Translations under genes and position numbers: made by a program
The notes under the pieces: model-generated
The model's input: the letters and a program-made list of their open reading frames with translations, nothing else
Told to the model about the DNA's origin: nothing
Database searches by the model: none
Assembly (NCBI RefSeq): GCF_001642575.1
Contig: NZ_LXNG01000045.1
Span: forward strand, 62,001 to 126,000
Direction of reading: 5' to 3'
DNA from: Xanthomonas floridensis
GTDB taxonomy: Bacteria > Pseudomonadota > Gammaproteobacteria > Xanthomonadales > Xanthomonadaceae
Length of the DNA: 64,000 nucleotides
In this document: positions 1 through 10,064 of the stretch, piece by piece
How positions within the stretch are numbered: position 1 is the first letter of the stretch
Layout of the letters: every line of letters starts with the position of its first letter

Positions 1-418
1 GCTGATAGTAGGGGCGGAATGCGTAGTCCACGCCCACGTTGCTGCGCGCCGCACGCCAGTTGCTGGCTGCCAGCGCGATGCCGTTGCGGTCGATCAGCGT
101 CAACGTGGACGATTGGGTGACATTGTTGGCGCGTTCGAGCTTGCGGTTGAGCGCATCCACCTGGGCCGGCGATAGCGGGCCGGACACGGCGGCGCGCAGC
201 TCCGGGTCCAGCGCCAGGATCTGCGGCAGGGTGCGATAGCGGTCGATGCGCTGCTGCAGCGCCTGCGCATAGAGCCGCAACTGCCGGCGCACGGTGACGC
301 TTTCGTCGCGCAGCGCACTCTGTTCGACAAAATGCCCGGCCGCCAGCATGGCCACGACCATCCCGCCCAGCACGATGGCCAGGGTGAGCAGCAGGCGGCG
401 GCGTTGCGAGGCATACAT
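1..418 (-). CDS. dctB: C4-dicarboxylate sensor histidine kinase DctB, N-terminal part (cut by window edge)
   Basis: The minus-strand frame from the ATG at 418 runs open to base 1, giving the first ~139 residues. A membrane segment (about residues 8-28, LLLTLAIVLGGMVVAMLAAG) is followed by the start of a periplasmic sensor domain. The stretch ending in LIDRNGIALAASNW and the DYAFRPYY motif are characteristic of the double-PAS (Cache) domain of DctB-type sensors, which detect C4-dicarboxylates. The kinase domain and the presumed dctD response regulator lie outside the window. The neighbouring porin and DctA transporter support the assignment. No strong ribosome-binding site is visible at this ATG, so the exact start is less certain than the identity. 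Confidence 0.8.
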   Translation of the reverse strand, partial: MYASQRRRLLLTLAIVLGGMVVAMLAAGHFVEQSALRDESVTVRRQLRLYAQALQQRIDRYRTLPQILALDPELRAAVSGPLSPAQVDALNRKLERANNVTQSSTLTLIDRNGIALAASNWRAARSNVGVDYAFRPYYQ

Positions 419-794
419 GCCGGCAAGTATGGCGGTCTGCTCCCGTACGCGCAGCCATCGCCTGACCGCGTGCATGCCGCCCCAAGCGCCGCAGCGAGCA
501 GTCGTGAGTGGATGTGGATGGCGCGGAGGAACCGGCGTGCATACGTGGCCAATGCCCCCGCGAGCGGGCGCCGCGCAGCTTGCCTTGGCGCCACCAAGCC
601 TGCGCCACGCAGCACCCGCTCCGCACCGCTGACAGCCAACGCATCTCATCTCAAAGTGCATAACACGCTCTAAACGACAACGGCCGCACCCGTAACAGGA
701 TGCGGCCGTTTCGGAACGGCTGCTGCCATTGGCAGCGGCAGCAGCCCAGTGCGCGGCATCGCGTTGCCCGCGCGCTGGAATGCCGCAGCGCTGC
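419..794. other. Intergenic region between porin and dctB
   Basis: I see no convincing gene here. The only clear structure is the hairpin at 679-710. The rest holds short overlapping frames on both strands without motifs or ribosome-binding sites. Confidence 0.5.
679..710 (-). terminator. Terminator-like hairpin downstream of the porin gene
   Basis: A perfect 10-bp inverted repeat, AACGGCCGCA and TGCGGCCGTT, encloses a 12-nt loop just past the porin stop codon. On the minus strand it is followed by GTCGTTTAG rather than a clean T run. It may therefore be a weak or Rho-assisted terminator, or an RNA 3'-end stabiliser that sets porin expression apart from dctB. Confidence 0.5.
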
Positions 795-1967
795 TTAGAA
801 CTGCACCTGCGCGCGCAGCTCCATCACGTGCGGGGTTTCATGCACGCCATTGCGCGAGGAATCCACCCAGCTGTAGTTGGCCTGGAACTTGAAGTGGCTG
901 GTGAGGTACCAGTTGGCGCCGATGGTGGTGTCGTGCTGACGGCCGCCGTGGACGTTGTTGTCTTCCAGGTTCAGGCGGCTGTAGCGGGCAGTCAGTTCGA
1001 CCGCACCGTAGTCGTGCGCCGGCTTGATGTTGCCCGGTACGCCACCGGCATAGCTGCGCGACTCGCCGGTCAGCGACCAGGTGCCGTACACGTACTGGCC
1101 CTGGGCGATGAAGTGCGGCTGGCCGGCGTTACGCGCCACTTCGGCACGCAGCGCTTCGCTCTGCAGCGAGAACGGACCATGGATCCACACCGCTTCCACG
1201 CCGGTGCGGATCACGTGGTCCACATCGAGGATGGTGCCAGTGTCGATCAGGCGCACGTCGGTCAGGCCGGCTTCCGGGCGGGCACGCAGGCGCACGCGCG
1301 GGCTGAAGGACACACCGCGGCCGTCGCTGAAGCCGCGCGGGTTCTCGACCGAGCCGGCGATACCCAGGTGCAGCACGTCGCCCTCGGCCTTGAACGGGGT
1401 CCAGGCCGCATGCACCGCCTGGGTGGTGCCCGGGTTGTCGCCCTGCAGGTCCTTGCCGCCGTACGCGCCGGCCTGCAGCAGGTATTGCTGGCGCTCCAGG
1501 GTCCATTCCACGCCGGTCCGCCGGCCCTGGAACACCGCCTGCACCGGCAGGCCCAGTTCCATGAAGCTGCCCGCACGCGAGCTCTGCACCGCTTCCAGAC
1601 CCACCGGTACCTTCATGTAGCCCATCCGCACGCGGCCATAATCCTGGCCCAGCAGCGCCTTGGTCTCGAAACGGTAGAACACGTCCAGCCACAGCTTGGC
1701 TTCGAAGTCGAAATACACCATGGCGTCGTAGACGCCCTTCTTCTTGATGGTGGCGCCGAATTCCTTGCGGCGGAAATCGGTGCGGTCTTCCAGGCGGTCG
1801 TCGCCGGAGAAGTTGTTGTCGTCGTAGGCGTAGTTGCCGGTCAGGCCCAGCTCGGTGCCATCACCGAAGGTGTACTTGGTGGGCCAGTTTTCGATCGAGG
1901 TGGCTGCATTGGCAGCGGCGGGGACGATGGCAAGAGCCAACGCCAGGACAAGCACATTGAGGCGCAT
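795..1967 (-). CDS. Phosphate-selective porin O/P family outer-membrane protein
   Basis: This gene encodes a 390-residue beta-barrel porin of the OprO/OprP superfamily. The ATG at 1967 gives a clean Sec signal peptide (MRLNVLVLALALAIVPAAANA). A TTG at 1985 would add six residues and is less likely. The mature protein has alternating amphipathic strands with many aromatic residues and ends in ELRAQVQF; a terminal Phe is the usual outer-membrane barrel signature. The gene lies between dctB and dctA. I infer that it serves as the outer-membrane channel for C4-dicarboxylates, whereas the family name reflects phosphate-selective founding members. Substrate specificity cannot be read from the sequence. 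Confidence 0.85.
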   Translation of the reverse strand: MRLNVLVLALALAIVPAAANAATSIENWPTKYTFGDGTELGLTGNYAYDDNNFSGDDRLEDRTDFRRKEFGATIKKKGVYDAMVYFDFEAKLWLDVFYRFETKALLGQDYGRVRMGYMKVPVGLEAVQSSRAGSFMELGLPVQAVFQGRRTGVEWTLERQQYLLQAGAYGGKDLQGDNPGTTQAVHAAWTPFKAEGDVLHLGIAGSVENPRGFSDGRGVSFSPRVRLRARPEAGLTDVRLIDTGTILDVDHVIRTGVEAVWIHGPFSLQSEALRAEVARNAGQPHFIAQGQYVYGTWSLTGESRSYAGGVPGNIKPAHDYGAVELTARYSRLNLEDNNVHGGRQHDTTIGANWYLTSHFKFQANYSWVDSSRNGVHETPHVMELRAQVQF

Positions 1968-2387
1968 AGGAGTGGTCTTCGGCAATGAAAGGGGCCGGGG
2001 CGTCCTGCCATGGCGATCGCGGTGAACAGCTTCAGCAAGCGCGCAGGTTCCGGACGGCGACTACACAGAAACGTCGGTGTCTGCGTTAAACGGAATTAAC
2101 GGCCGGCGGCGGCGCGGCTGAAGTGTAAGACCAGGTTCATCCGACGGACAGTGCTGCAGACCCATGCCCGTGGTGTCCCCGCGAACCCCTGCAGTGGGGC
2201 CGGCCGTGCATAAAGTCCTTATCTGGCGCGGGGTTGCAGCGCGTGCCGCGCGGCGCCCGGCAGGCACGCGCGGCGCCGCGGCGCATCCGTAGTACCAATG
2301 GGTTATCGGCCCGGGCTGTGACGTGCGGCCAGAATGCGGGCACCGGGTACCTGCTCAGGCACCCCCCAGTTTCCTCGGAGTGGCGTC
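1968..2387. promoter_or_regulatory. Divergent regulatory region between porin and dctA
   Basis: This 420-bp spacer separates divergently transcribed porin and dctA. It must hold both promoters. The only element I can point to is a candidate sigma-54 promoter for dctA at 2262-2277. I saw no convincing sigma-70 promoter. Confidence 0.5.
2262..2277 (+). promoter_or_regulatory. Candidate sigma-54 promoter of dctA
   Basis: The sequence AGGCACGCGCGGCGCC has the GG-N10-GC spacing of RpoN promoters and a perfect GGCACG block at -24. The -12 side (GCGC) departs from the usual TTGC. It lies about 110 bp upstream of the dctA start. Known dctA genes are activated by DctB/DctD through sigma-54, which makes the site plausible, but in GC-rich DNA such a match can occur by chance. 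Confidence 0.3.
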
Positions 2388-3734
2388 ATGCACATCAGCA
2401 AGCCTGCCGGCCCGTTGCCGGCGTCCGTGCCCTTCTACCGCCAGCTGTATTTCCAGGTGGTGGTGGCCATCGTCCTCGGCGCCCTGTTGGGCCACTTCGA
2501 GCCAGCGTTCGCCGAAAGCCTCAAGCCACTGGGCGACGCCTTCATCAAGTTGGTGAAGATGATCATCGCCCCGGTGATCTTTCTGACTATCGTCACCGGC
2601 ATCGCCGGCATGACCCATCTCAAGACGGTGGGCCGGGTCTTCGCCAAGGCGATGACCTACTTCCTGTTCTTCTCCACGCTGGCATTGATCGTGGGCATGA
2701 TCGTGGCGCACGTGGTGCAGCCGGGTGCCGGCATGAACATCAACCCGGCCGAGCTGGACCAGAGTGCGGTCAACACCTACGTGCAGAAGTCGCACGAGTT
2801 GAGTCTGGTCGGCTTTTTGATGGACATCATCCCGGCGACGCTGATCAGCGCCTTCGTCGACGGCAACATTTTGCAGGTGCTGTTCGTGGCGGTGTTGTTC
2901 GGTATTGCGCTGGCCCTGGTGGGTGAGCGTGGCCGTCCGGTGCTGAGCTTTCTGGAAGCGCTGACCGCGCCGGTGTTCCGGCTGGTGCATATCCTGATGA
3001 AGGCCGCGCCGATCGGTGCGTTTGGCGCGATCGCCTTCACCATCGGCAAGTACGGGGTGGAATCGCTGGTCAACCTGGCCTGGCTGGTGGGCTCGTTTTA
3101 CATCACCTCACTGTTCTTCGTGCTGGTGATCCTGGGCCTGGTGTGCCGGTTCTGCGGCTTTTCGGTGCTCAAGCTGATCCGTTATCTCAAGGCCGAACTG
3201 CTGCTGGTGCTGGGCACCTCGTCGTCGGAGTCGGCACTGCCGTCGCTGATGGAGAAGATGGAAAAGGCCGGCTGCGAGAAGTCGGTGGTGGGCCTGGTGG
3301 TGCCGACCGGTTATTCGTTCAATCTGGACGGCACCAATATCTACATGACCCTGGCGGCGCTGTTCATCGCCCAGGCCACCAACGTGGACCTGACCCTGGG
3401 CCAGCAGATCACCCTGCTGGCGGTGGCGATGCTCAGTTCCAAGGGCGCCGCCGGCGTGACCGGTGCCGGTTTCATCACCCTGGCTGCCACGCTGTCGGTG
3501 GTGCCGGACGTGCCGGTGGCCGGCATGGCGCTGATCCTGGGCGTGGACCGCTTCATGAGCGAATGCCGCTCGCTGACCAACTTCATCGGCAACGCGGTGG
3601 CCACGGTGGTGGTGTCGCGCTGGGAAAATGCGCTGGACCGCAACCAGCTCAAGCTGGTGCTGGATGGCGGCTCGCCGCCGCTGCAGGCACCGCCGGGTGC
3701 CACCGACGTCGTCGCTCCGGCCAGCGCGCGCTGA
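2388..3734 (+). CDS. dctA: C4-dicarboxylate:cation symporter DctA
   Basis: DctA is an inner-membrane symporter of the DAACS (GltP-like) family that imports succinate, fumarate and malate with protons or sodium. The protein has 448 residues, the normal family length. The serine-rich re-entrant loop is visible as [12 protein letters not shown] near residue 276, and the unwound-helix motif FNLDGTNIY lies near residue 310. Multiple hydrophobic segments fill the first 230 residues. The ATG at 2388 is preceded by GGAG at a good distance, so I prefer it to longer in-frame starts. Together with the porin, dctB and the malic enzyme downstream it forms a dicarboxylate uptake and use locus, probably controlled by DctB/DctD. 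Confidence 0.95.
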   Translation: MHISKPAGPLPASVPFYRQLYFQVVVAIVLGALLGHFEPAFAESLKPLGDAFIKLVKMIIAPVIFLTIVTGIAGMTHLKTVGRVFAKAMTYFLFFSTLALIVGMIVAHVVQPGAGMNINPAELDQSAVNTYVQKSHELSLVGFLMDIIPATLISAFVDGNILQVLFVAVLFGIALALVGERGRPVLSFLEALTAPVFRLVHILMKAAPIGAFGAIAFTIGKYGVESLVNLAWLVGSFYITSLFFVLVILGLVCRFCGFSVLKLIRYLKAELLLVLGTSSSESALPSLMEKMEKAGCEKSVVGLVVPTGYSFNLDGTNIYMTLAALFIAQATNVDLTLGQQITLLAVAMLSSKGAAGVTGAGFITLAATLSVVPDVPVAGMALILGVDRFMSECRSLTNFIGNAVATVVVSRWENALDRNQLKLVLDGGSPPLQAPPGATDVVAPASAR

Positions 3735-3742
3735 GGTTTCCT

Positions 3743-3790
3743 ACGGCCCTGTTCTCCGGCGGCGTTGCCGGCGGGGTGCAGGGCCGTTTT
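3743..3790 (+). terminator. Rho-independent terminator of dctA
   Basis: A 9-bp stem, ACGGCCCTG with CAGGGCCGT, starts eight bases past the dctA stop. It encloses a second small hairpin (CCGGC/GCCGG) and runs into TTTT. Confidence 0.7.
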
Positions 3791-3932
3791 GCGTTGATCC
3801 GCTCGCGGGTCGCCACGTGCGCTGCGTTGCAGCATGCAATCTCCCTGCCGCGCTGACAGCTGCGCGACAGGCCCTTGTTCAGGCAGGAGGGTAGAATTCA
3901 GTTCTCCTGCGCCTTCGAGACCCACACAGCCG

Positions 3933-6242
3933 ATGTCCACCGACGACTTCAAACAGGCCGCCCTCGACTATCACCGCCAGCAGCCGGCCGGCAAGATCAA
4001 GGTCACCGCGACCAAGCCGATGCTGACCCAGCGCGATCTGTCGCTGGCGTACTCGCCCGGCGTGGCGTTTGCCTGCGAGGCCATTGTCGAGGACGCCACC
4101 CAGGCCAGCGAGCTCACCGCGCGCGGCAACCTGGTGGCGGTGATCACCAACGGCACCGCGGTGCTGGGCCTGGGCAACATCGGCCCGCTGGCCTCCAAGC
4201 CGGTGATGGAAGGCAAGGGCGTGCTGTTCCAGAAGTTCGCCGGCATCGACGTGTTCGATATCGAAATCAACGAGAACGACCCGGACAAGCTGGTGGACAT
4301 CATCGCCAGCCTGGAGCCGACCTTCGGCGGCATCAACCTGGAAGACATCAAGGCGCCGGAATGCTTCATCGTCGAGCGCAAGCTGCGCGAGCGCATGAAC
4401 ATCCCGGTGTTCCATGACGACCAGCACGGCACCGCGATCATCGTCGGCGCCGCGGTGCTCAACGCGCTGGTGGTCACCGGCAAGAAGATCGAAGAGGTCA
4501 AGCTGGCCACCACCGGCATGGGCGCGGCCGGCATTTCCTGCGTCAACATGCTGGTCTCGCTGGGCCTGAAGCCGGAGAACATCCTGGCGCTGGACCGCGA
4601 TGGCGTGATCCACACCGGCCGCACCGACCTGGACCCGGACAAGCAGCGCTATGCGCGCGATACCGACAAGCGCACCCTGGCCGAGATCGTCGAAGGCGCC
4701 GATATCTTCCTGGGCCTGTCGGCCGCCGGCATCCTCAAGCCGGAAATGGTTGCCAGCATGGCGCGCCAGCCGGTGATCTTCGCGCTGGCCAATCCCAACC
4801 CGGAGATCACCCCGGAAGCGGCCAAGGCGGTGCGCCCGGACTGCATCATCGGCACCGGCCGTTCGGACTACCCGAACCAGATCAACAACGTGCTGTGCTT
4901 CCCTTACCTGTTCCGCGGCGCGCTGGACGTGGGCGCCACCGGCATCAACGAGGAAATGAAAATCGCCTGCGTCAAGGCAATTGCGGCGATGGCGCGGCGC
5001 GAGGCCTCCGACCTGGGCGCAGCCTATGGCGGCGAGACCCCGAGTTTCGGCCCGGACTACCTGATTCCGCGCCCGCTGGACCCGCGCCTGCTGGTGGAGC
5101 TGTCCTCGGCCGTTGCACAGGCGGCGATGGACTCTGGCGTGGCCACGCGCCCGATCGCCGACATGGAGGCCTATCGCGACAAGCTCGGCCAGTTCGTCTA
5201 CCGCACCAGCCTGATGATGAAGCCGGTCTACGACCGCGCGCGCGCCGATAAGCAGCGCGTGGTGTATGCCGAAGGCGAAGAAGAAGTGGTGCTGCGTGCG
5301 GTGCAGAACGTGGTCGACGAAGGCCTGGCCTTCCCGATCCTGATCGGCCGCCCGGACGTCATCGAAGCACGCATCGAACGCATGGGCCTGCGCCTGACGG
5401 CCGGCGTGGACTTCGAGATCACCAACATCCTCGACGACCCCCGCTTCAACGATTACTGGCAGTACTACCACGCGCTCACCGAGCGCCGCGGCGTGACCGT
5501 CACCGCGGCCAAGGAACTGATGCGCTCGCGTCCGACCCTGATTGCCGCAGTCATGGTGGCGCGCGGAGAAGCCGATGCGATGCTGTCCGGCGTGGTGGGG
5601 CGCTTCCACAAGAAGCTGGGCTACGCGCGCAGCGTGATTCCGCTGGAACCGCGCGTAAGTTCCACCTCGGCGATGACCGGTGTGATCAACCAGTTGGGCG
5701 TGTTCTTCTTCCTGGATACGCACGTGCAGGAAGACCCCACGGTGGAGCAGGTGGTCGAAGCCACGTTGCAGGCCGCGTACCGCCTCAAACTGTTCGGTAT
5801 CGAACCGAACATCGCATTGCTGTCGCACTCCAACTTCGGCAGCCACGACTCGCGCGACGCGCTGAAGATGCGCCAGGTGCGCGAGGCGCTGCTCAAGCGC
5901 AAACCCGAGCTCAACATCGACGGCGAAATGCAGGGCGACACCGCCTGGGACGAGGCGCTGCGCAAGCAGATCATGCCCAACAGCACCTTGAAGGGCCGCG
6001 CCAACCTGTTCGTGTTGCCGAACCTGGAAGCGGCCAACATCGCCTACAACCTGGTGCGCGTGTTCACCGACGGCGTGGCGATCGGCCCGATCCTGATGGG
6101 CATCTCCAAGCCGGTGCACATCCTCACCACCAGCGCCACCTCGCGCCGGGTGATGAACATGACCGCGATCGCCGCGGTGGATGCGCAGATCCGCAGGCAG
6201 CGCGATGCGGAAAAGGCGGCAAGCGAAAAAGGCAACGACTGA
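3933..6242 (+). CDS. maeB: NADP-dependent malic enzyme with C-terminal phosphotransacetylase-like domain
   Basis: MaeB decarboxylates malate to pyruvate with reduction of NADP+, linking dicarboxylate uptake to gluconeogenesis and NADPH supply. The 769-residue protein has the hybrid architecture typical of MaeB. A malic enzyme domain occupies about residues 1-425, with the nucleotide-binding motif TTGMGAAG near residue 192. A phosphotransacetylase-like domain follows, from about residue 430 to the end. In characterised MaeB proteins the second domain is regulatory, binding acetyl-CoA, and is not catalytic. The start [14 protein letters not shown] at 3933 matches the conserved family N terminus; longer in-frame starts run into the upstream spacer. 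The gene follows dctA but has its own upstream region. Confidence 0.95.
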   Translation: MSTDDFKQAALDYHRQQPAGKIKVTATKPMLTQRDLSLAYSPGVAFACEAIVEDATQASELTARGNLVAVITNGTAVLGLGNIGPLASKPVMEGKGVLFQKFAGIDVFDIEINENDPDKLVDIIASLEPTFGGINLEDIKAPECFIVERKLRERMNIPVFHDDQHGTAIIVGAAVLNALVVTGKKIEEVKLATTGMGAAGISCVNMLVSLGLKPENILALDRDGVIHTGRTDLDPDKQRYARDTDKRTLAEIVEGADIFLGLSAAGILKPEMVASMARQPVIFALANPNPEITPEAAKAVRPDCIIGTGRSDYPNQINNVLCFPYLFRGALDVGATGINEEMKIACVKAIAAMARREASDLGAAYGGETPSFGPDYLIPRPLDPRLLVELSSAVAQAAMDSGVATRPIADMEAYRDKLGQFVYRTSLMMKPVYDRARADKQRVVYAEGEEEVVLRAVQNVVDEGLAFPILIGRPDVIEARIERMGLRLTAGVDFEITNILDDPRFNDYWQYYHALTERRGVTVTAAKELMRSRPTLIAAVMVARGEADAMLSGVVGRFHKKLGYARSVIPLEPRVSSTSAMTGVINQLGVFFFLDTHVQEDPTVEQVVEATLQAAYRLKLFGIEPNIALLSHSNFGSHDSRDALKMRQVREALLKRKPELNIDGEMQGDTAWDEALRKQIMPNSTLKGRANLFVLPNLEAANIAYNLVRVFTDGVAIGPILMGISKPVHILTTSATSRRVMNMTAIAAVDAQIRRQRDAEKAASEKGND

Positions 6243-6719
6243 GAAAGGCAACGCGCGGGAAAGGCAACGAGTGAGTCGACGTGTCGAAAACTTGCGAGGT
6301 GTCCAAGACTTGATTGACAGAGTGTTGCTTGATTCGAAGCGGTAAGCGCTCGGCCGGCCAGACAGCGGCCGAGAAGTGTCTCGCTCGCTACGGTATTGCA
6401 AGGCGCCCAGTCGCTCAGTACCCGGTCCGCAACGAAAACCCAAAAGCCCCTCTCCGCGCGGGAGAGGGGTGAGGGTACGGCTTACCCTTAGCATCGCAAC
6501 GTCCGGGACGTTGTCACTGCAAGGCGCCCAGCAGCTCAGCACCCAGCCTGCAACAACGATTCAAAAACATCTCTCCCCACGGGAGCGGGTTGGGGTGAGG
6601 GTAAGGCCTACCCTTGGCAGCGACTCAGCGTCGACCACCCAAAACGATGACGAGCAACGCAAACAGCAGGCGTCGCGGCTCGTCGTCATCCCAAGCGATC
6701 ACGCCCAAAACCTCAGGCC
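6243..6719. other. Intergenic region with tandem imperfect repeats
   Basis: No gene is visible. The bases just past maeB carry three short copies of AAAGGCAACG. The centre holds two imperfect ~100-bp direct repeats (annotated separately). Confidence 0.6.
6397..6620 (+). repeat. Two imperfect ~100-bp direct repeats, each with a hairpin core
   Basis: Copy 1 begins at 6397 and copy 2 at 6518, both with TGCAAGGCGCCCAG. They share the order TGCAAGGCGCCCAG - GCTCAG(T/C)ACCC - CAAAA - palindromic C/G block - GTGAGGGTA - TACCCTT. In copy 1 the block at 6447-6469 is a perfect 9-bp hairpin (CCCCTCTCC / GGAGAGGGG, 5-nt loop). In copy 2 it is degenerate (TCTCTCCCC / GGGAGCGGG). Confidence 0.7.
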
Positions 6720-9700
6720 TCAGCGCCCCTCCGGCACTGAACCCAGTAACTCAATCTCCGCCACCTGCGCACGCGCGGGCGCCGTCCAGCGCAGCCGATA
6801 CTCCGCATACAAGCCGGGCGTCGCGATCCGGAACGGGCGCGTTTGCAGCGGCCATTGAAAACGCTCCTCGCGGCGCGCATCGACGACGCGCCACGTGCCT
6901 GCTGCAGTGCGTGCTTCCAGCGTCCACGCCGCCTGCGCAATCGCGGCGTTGCCGCTGGTCACGGTGTAAAGCGTGGCCTCACCGCGATCAAGACCGCTCA
7001 ACGTCAGTACCGTGGCCGGCGACACCGCGCTCGCGCTGCCCGCATCGTCGTCATGCAACGCCGCCAGCGCGCGACCATCGGCCTGCGTCACGCGTGCGCT
7101 GGCACCCAGCAGGTCACGCAAGGGAGCAGGGCGGTGCCCGGCGGGCGTCAACGACGGTGGCGCAGCGTCCGGCTCGCTGCCCCAGCGCGATGGCGCTGGC
7201 CCCATCACGAAATCCAGCGTTGCGCCATTGGCAATCGCCGCATGCGGCAACCAGGTCTTGCGCCACGGCTTGCCGTTGAGCGTGAGCGATTGCACGTACA
7301 CGTTCTGCGCTGAATTCTGCGGGGCATTGACGGTCAGCGTGCCGCCGCCAGGCAGTCGCACGCGTGCGTGCCGGAACAACGGCGAGCCGATCACGTACTC
7401 CGGCGCGCCCATGCGCAAGGGGTAAATGCCCAGCGCGGCGAACAGATACCACGCCGACATCTCGCCGTTGTCTTCGTCGCCGGCATAGCCCTGGCCGATC
7501 TCGCTGCCCAGGTATAGCCGCGACAGGATCTCGCGCGTCAGTCGCTGGGTCTTCCACGGCTGCCCGGCGTACAGATACATCCACGGGATGTGGTGCGCCG
7601 GCTGGTTGCTGTGCGCATACATGCCCATGCGCACATCGCGTGCCTCGGTCATTTCGTGGATGGTGCCGCCATACGAACCGGAAAACGCTGCTTCGCCGGT
7701 TTCGGGCGTGGCGAAGAAGCGGTCCAGCTTTGCCGCCAGGGCATCGCGCCCGCCGTAGAGCGCGGCCAAGCCCTGGCCATCGTGCGGTGCAGTGAACGCA
7801 AAGGTCCAGCCGCTGGATTCGGTGTAGTCGTTGCCCCAGACACGCGGGTCGTAGTGCGCGGTATCCACCCGCCATCGGCCCTCTGCGGTGCGGCCCTGGA
7901 AGAAGCCGATCGACGGATCGAACAGGGCCGCATAGCCGGCCGCGCGATGACGGAAGTACATCGCCTCGGTCGCATAGCGCTCACGCTCGTGGGCCGTGGT
8001 TGCCTGCTTGGCTAGAGCCTCGGCCATGTTGGCGATACCGAAGTCGTTGAGTGCACCTTCCATCGACCATGACATGCCTTCGTGCGTGTCGGTGTCCGCA
8101 TAGCCGCGAAAGGTCGAGCGCGCCATGCCCTTGCGGCCCACATGCCGATCCGGCGGCACCACGCTGGCGTTCTTCAGTGCTGCCGCATACGCCTCGGCCG
8201 GGTCGAAGCCGCGCACGCCCTTGAGCCAGGCATCGGCAAATGCCACGTCCGAGCTGGTGCCCACCATCAGGTCGGCGTAGCCGGGCGAGGACCAGCGTGC
8301 GATCCAGCCCCCGGCGCGTGCCTGCTCCACGAAGCCCTGTACCAGCAGTCCGGCATCGTCGGGTGCAAACAGCGCATAGGCCGGCCAGGCGGTGCGAAAG
8401 GTATCCCACAAGCCGTTGTTGACGTACACCCGCCCGTCGCGCACCGGCGCAAAGCTGCGCACCGCGCTGCCATCGACGTTGTCGTCCGACCAGCTGTTCT
8501 GGCTGGCATAGCGCCAGTCCGGCGACTGTGCGCTCCCCACGTTTTCGTGCCCGGAGTTCGGATACAGGTAGAGCCGGTACAGATTGGAATACAGCGTGGT
8601 TTTCTGGTCGGGCGTCGCATCGGCGACCTCGATCCGCCCCAGCAGCGCATCCCAGGCGTCCTGCGCACGCGCAGCGACCTGCTCGACACTCGCCTGCGGC
8701 GCGATCTCCAAGGCCAGGTTGTGCTTGGCCTGTTCGAGCGAAATCAGCGAGGTTGCGATGCGCATCTGTACCTGCCGCGTGCTGCCAGGATCGAACTTGA
8801 TCCAGCCGGTTGGCCGCCCGCTCGCGATGCGGCCGCTGGCTGTCCACGGCCGGTCGAACCTGGCATACACGTACATGCGCGTGGCCCCGGTCGACAGGCC
8901 GCTGCGCACATCGGTGTAACCGGACAGGGTTTGCGTATGGGCATCCAGCTGCAAACCGCCACGCGCATCTACGTTGTCGAACAGCAGGTTGGCATCACCG
9001 TGCTCGGGAAAGCGGAAGCGGAACAGCGCCGCGTGATCGGTGGGCGCAATCTCGGCATGGATGCCGTTGTCCAGCTGCACTGCATAACGATAGGGACGCG
9101 CGACTTCGTTGGCGTGCGAGAACGCCAGCGCGCGTTTACCGCGATCGGCCTCCGGCACACCCGCGCTCAGCGACGGCATCACCTGGAACGTCTGCCGGTC
9201 GCCCATCCACGGACTGGGCTGATGGCTGAGCGACAACGCCTGCAGGCGCGGCCGATTGTCGGCGTCGTTCTGCTCGTTCCAGCGATACAGCCAGGTCAGC
9301 GTCCCCGCATCGGTCACCGGCGTCCAGAAATTGAAGCCGTGCGGCACTGCCGTTGCAGGGAGGTTGTTGCCGCGCGAGAACGTGCCATTGGAGTGCGTGC
9401 CGCGCGTGGTCAACACCCAGTCCGAGGGACGTGCAGGCATCGTCAGTGGCACCTCGCCCAGCACTACATCGTCGATCCAGCCCGCACTGGCGCTACCCGC
9501 AGGCGGGGCAATCTCCAGCTCGATGGCCACCACACGCCGCCCACGCAGCGCGGCGACGTCACCCAACCGCACCTGCTTGCTGGCCCACTGCTGCGGGTAC
9601 AGCGTCTTCGAATCGCCTTGCGCGTGTGCACCGACTGCGATGCCATGCTGGTCGCGTGCAGAACTGGTAGACACGCGCGTACCGTCATCCAATCGCAGAT

Positions 9701-10064
9701 CCAGCGAGACATAGGTGGATGCCACCTGATCGTTGCCGACGCTTTCCGGCAGCACCATCCACGACAAGGTGGTCTGCGCATCGACCACGAGGTTGACGTC
9801 AAACAGGCGGCGCCGGCCGCCGGTATTGCCACTGCGATAGTGCAACGCATGCGCACCGCTGTAGCCGGCAGCCGGCTTGGCCGCATAGGGCGCCACCGGT
9901 CCGGCGCCGAGCGCGATCTGCACATTGCCTCCGGTCAGCTCGACCGGCGTTGGCTGCCCCGGCTCGAACGAACTCGCAAATCCAACCGCCGCAGCGGCGT
10001 GCATCGGCGCGATTGCCAGCGCCACCGCCAATGGCAGATGCCGCACAACGACAGACAGACTCAC
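6720..10064 (-). CDS. Secreted GH92 family alpha-mannosidase
   Basis: This gene encodes a 1114-residue glycoside hydrolase of family 92, whose members are calcium-dependent exo-alpha-mannosidases. The GTG at 10064 is chosen because AGGAGG lies nine bases upstream and the product begins with a signal peptide (VSLSVVVRHLPLAVALAIAPMHAAAA). An N-terminal carbohydrate-binding-like jelly-roll region precedes the GH92 beta-sandwich, which starts near the PRGTHSNGTFSRGNN type motif. The catalytic (alpha/alpha)6 barrel shows the conserved stretches SWSDDNVDGS, LWDTFRTAWPAYAL and GYAGDEDNGEMSAWYLFAALG. About 200 further residues at the C terminus resemble a discoidin-type accessory module. It probably acts in the periplasm or outside the cell on host mannose-containing glycans. 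No transporter or other glycosidase is adjacent. Confidence 0.88.
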   Translation of the reverse strand: MSLSVVVRHLPLAVALAIAPMHAAAAVGFASSFEPGQPTPVELTGGNVQIALGAGPVAPYAAKPAAGYSGAHALHYRSGNTGGRRRLFDVNLVVDAQTTLSWMVLPESVGNDQVASTYVSLDLRLDDGTRVSTSSARDQHGIAVGAHAQGDSKTLYPQQWASKQVRLGDVAALRGRRVVAIELEIAPPAGSASAGWIDDVVLGEVPLTMPARPSDWVLTTRGTHSNGTFSRGNNLPATAVPHGFNFWTPVTDAGTLTWLYRWNEQNDADNRPRLQALSLSHQPSPWMGDRQTFQVMPSLSAGVPEADRGKRALAFSHANEVARPYRYAVQLDNGIHAEIAPTDHAALFRFRFPEHGDANLLFDNVDARGGLQLDAHTQTLSGYTDVRSGLSTGATRMYVYARFDRPWTASGRIASGRPTGWIKFDPGSTRQVQMRIATSLISLEQAKHNLALEIAPQASVEQVAARAQDAWDALLGRIEVADATPDQKTTLYSNLYRLYLYPNSGHENVGSAQSPDWRYASQNSWSDDNVDGSAVRSFAPVRDGRVYVNNGLWDTFRTAWPAYALFAPDDAGLLVQGFVEQARAGGWIARWSSPGYADLMVGTSSDVAFADAWLKGVRGFDPAEAYAAALKNASVVPPDRHVGRKGMARSTFRGYADTDTHEGMSWSMEGALNDFGIANMAEALAKQATTAHERERYATEAMYFRHRAAGYAALFDPSIGFFQGRTAEGRWRVDTAHYDPRVWGNDYTESSGWTFAFTAPHDGQGLAALYGGRDALAAKLDRFFATPETGEAAFSGSYGGTIHEMTEARDVRMGMYAHSNQPAHHIPWMYLYAGQPWKTQRLTREILSRLYLGSEIGQGYAGDEDNGEMSAWYLFAALGIYPLRMGAPEYVIGSPLFRHARVRLPGGGTLTVNAPQNSAQNVYVQSLTLNGKPWRKTWLPHAAIANGATLDFVMGPAPSRWGSEPDAAPPSLTPAGHRPAPLRDLLGASARVTQADGRALAALHDDDAGSASAVSPATVLTLSGLDRGEATLYTVTSGNAAIAQAAWTLEARTAAGTWRVVDARREERFQWPLQTRPFRIATPGLYAEYRLRWTAPARAQVAEIELLGSVPEGR

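Noticed and set aside
2224-2238. TGGCGCGGGGTTGCA upstream of dctA as a sigma-54 promoter
   Set aside because: The GG and GC blocks are separated by nine instead of ten bases, which normally abolishes RpoN recognition; the site at 2262 has correct spacing.
3879-6542. 887-codon open frame on the minus strand opposite maeB
   Set aside because: It is a GC-rich antisense shadow of maeB: His/Arg/Gly-rich, no domain, no ribosome-binding site, and the plus strand encodes an unmistakable malic enzyme.
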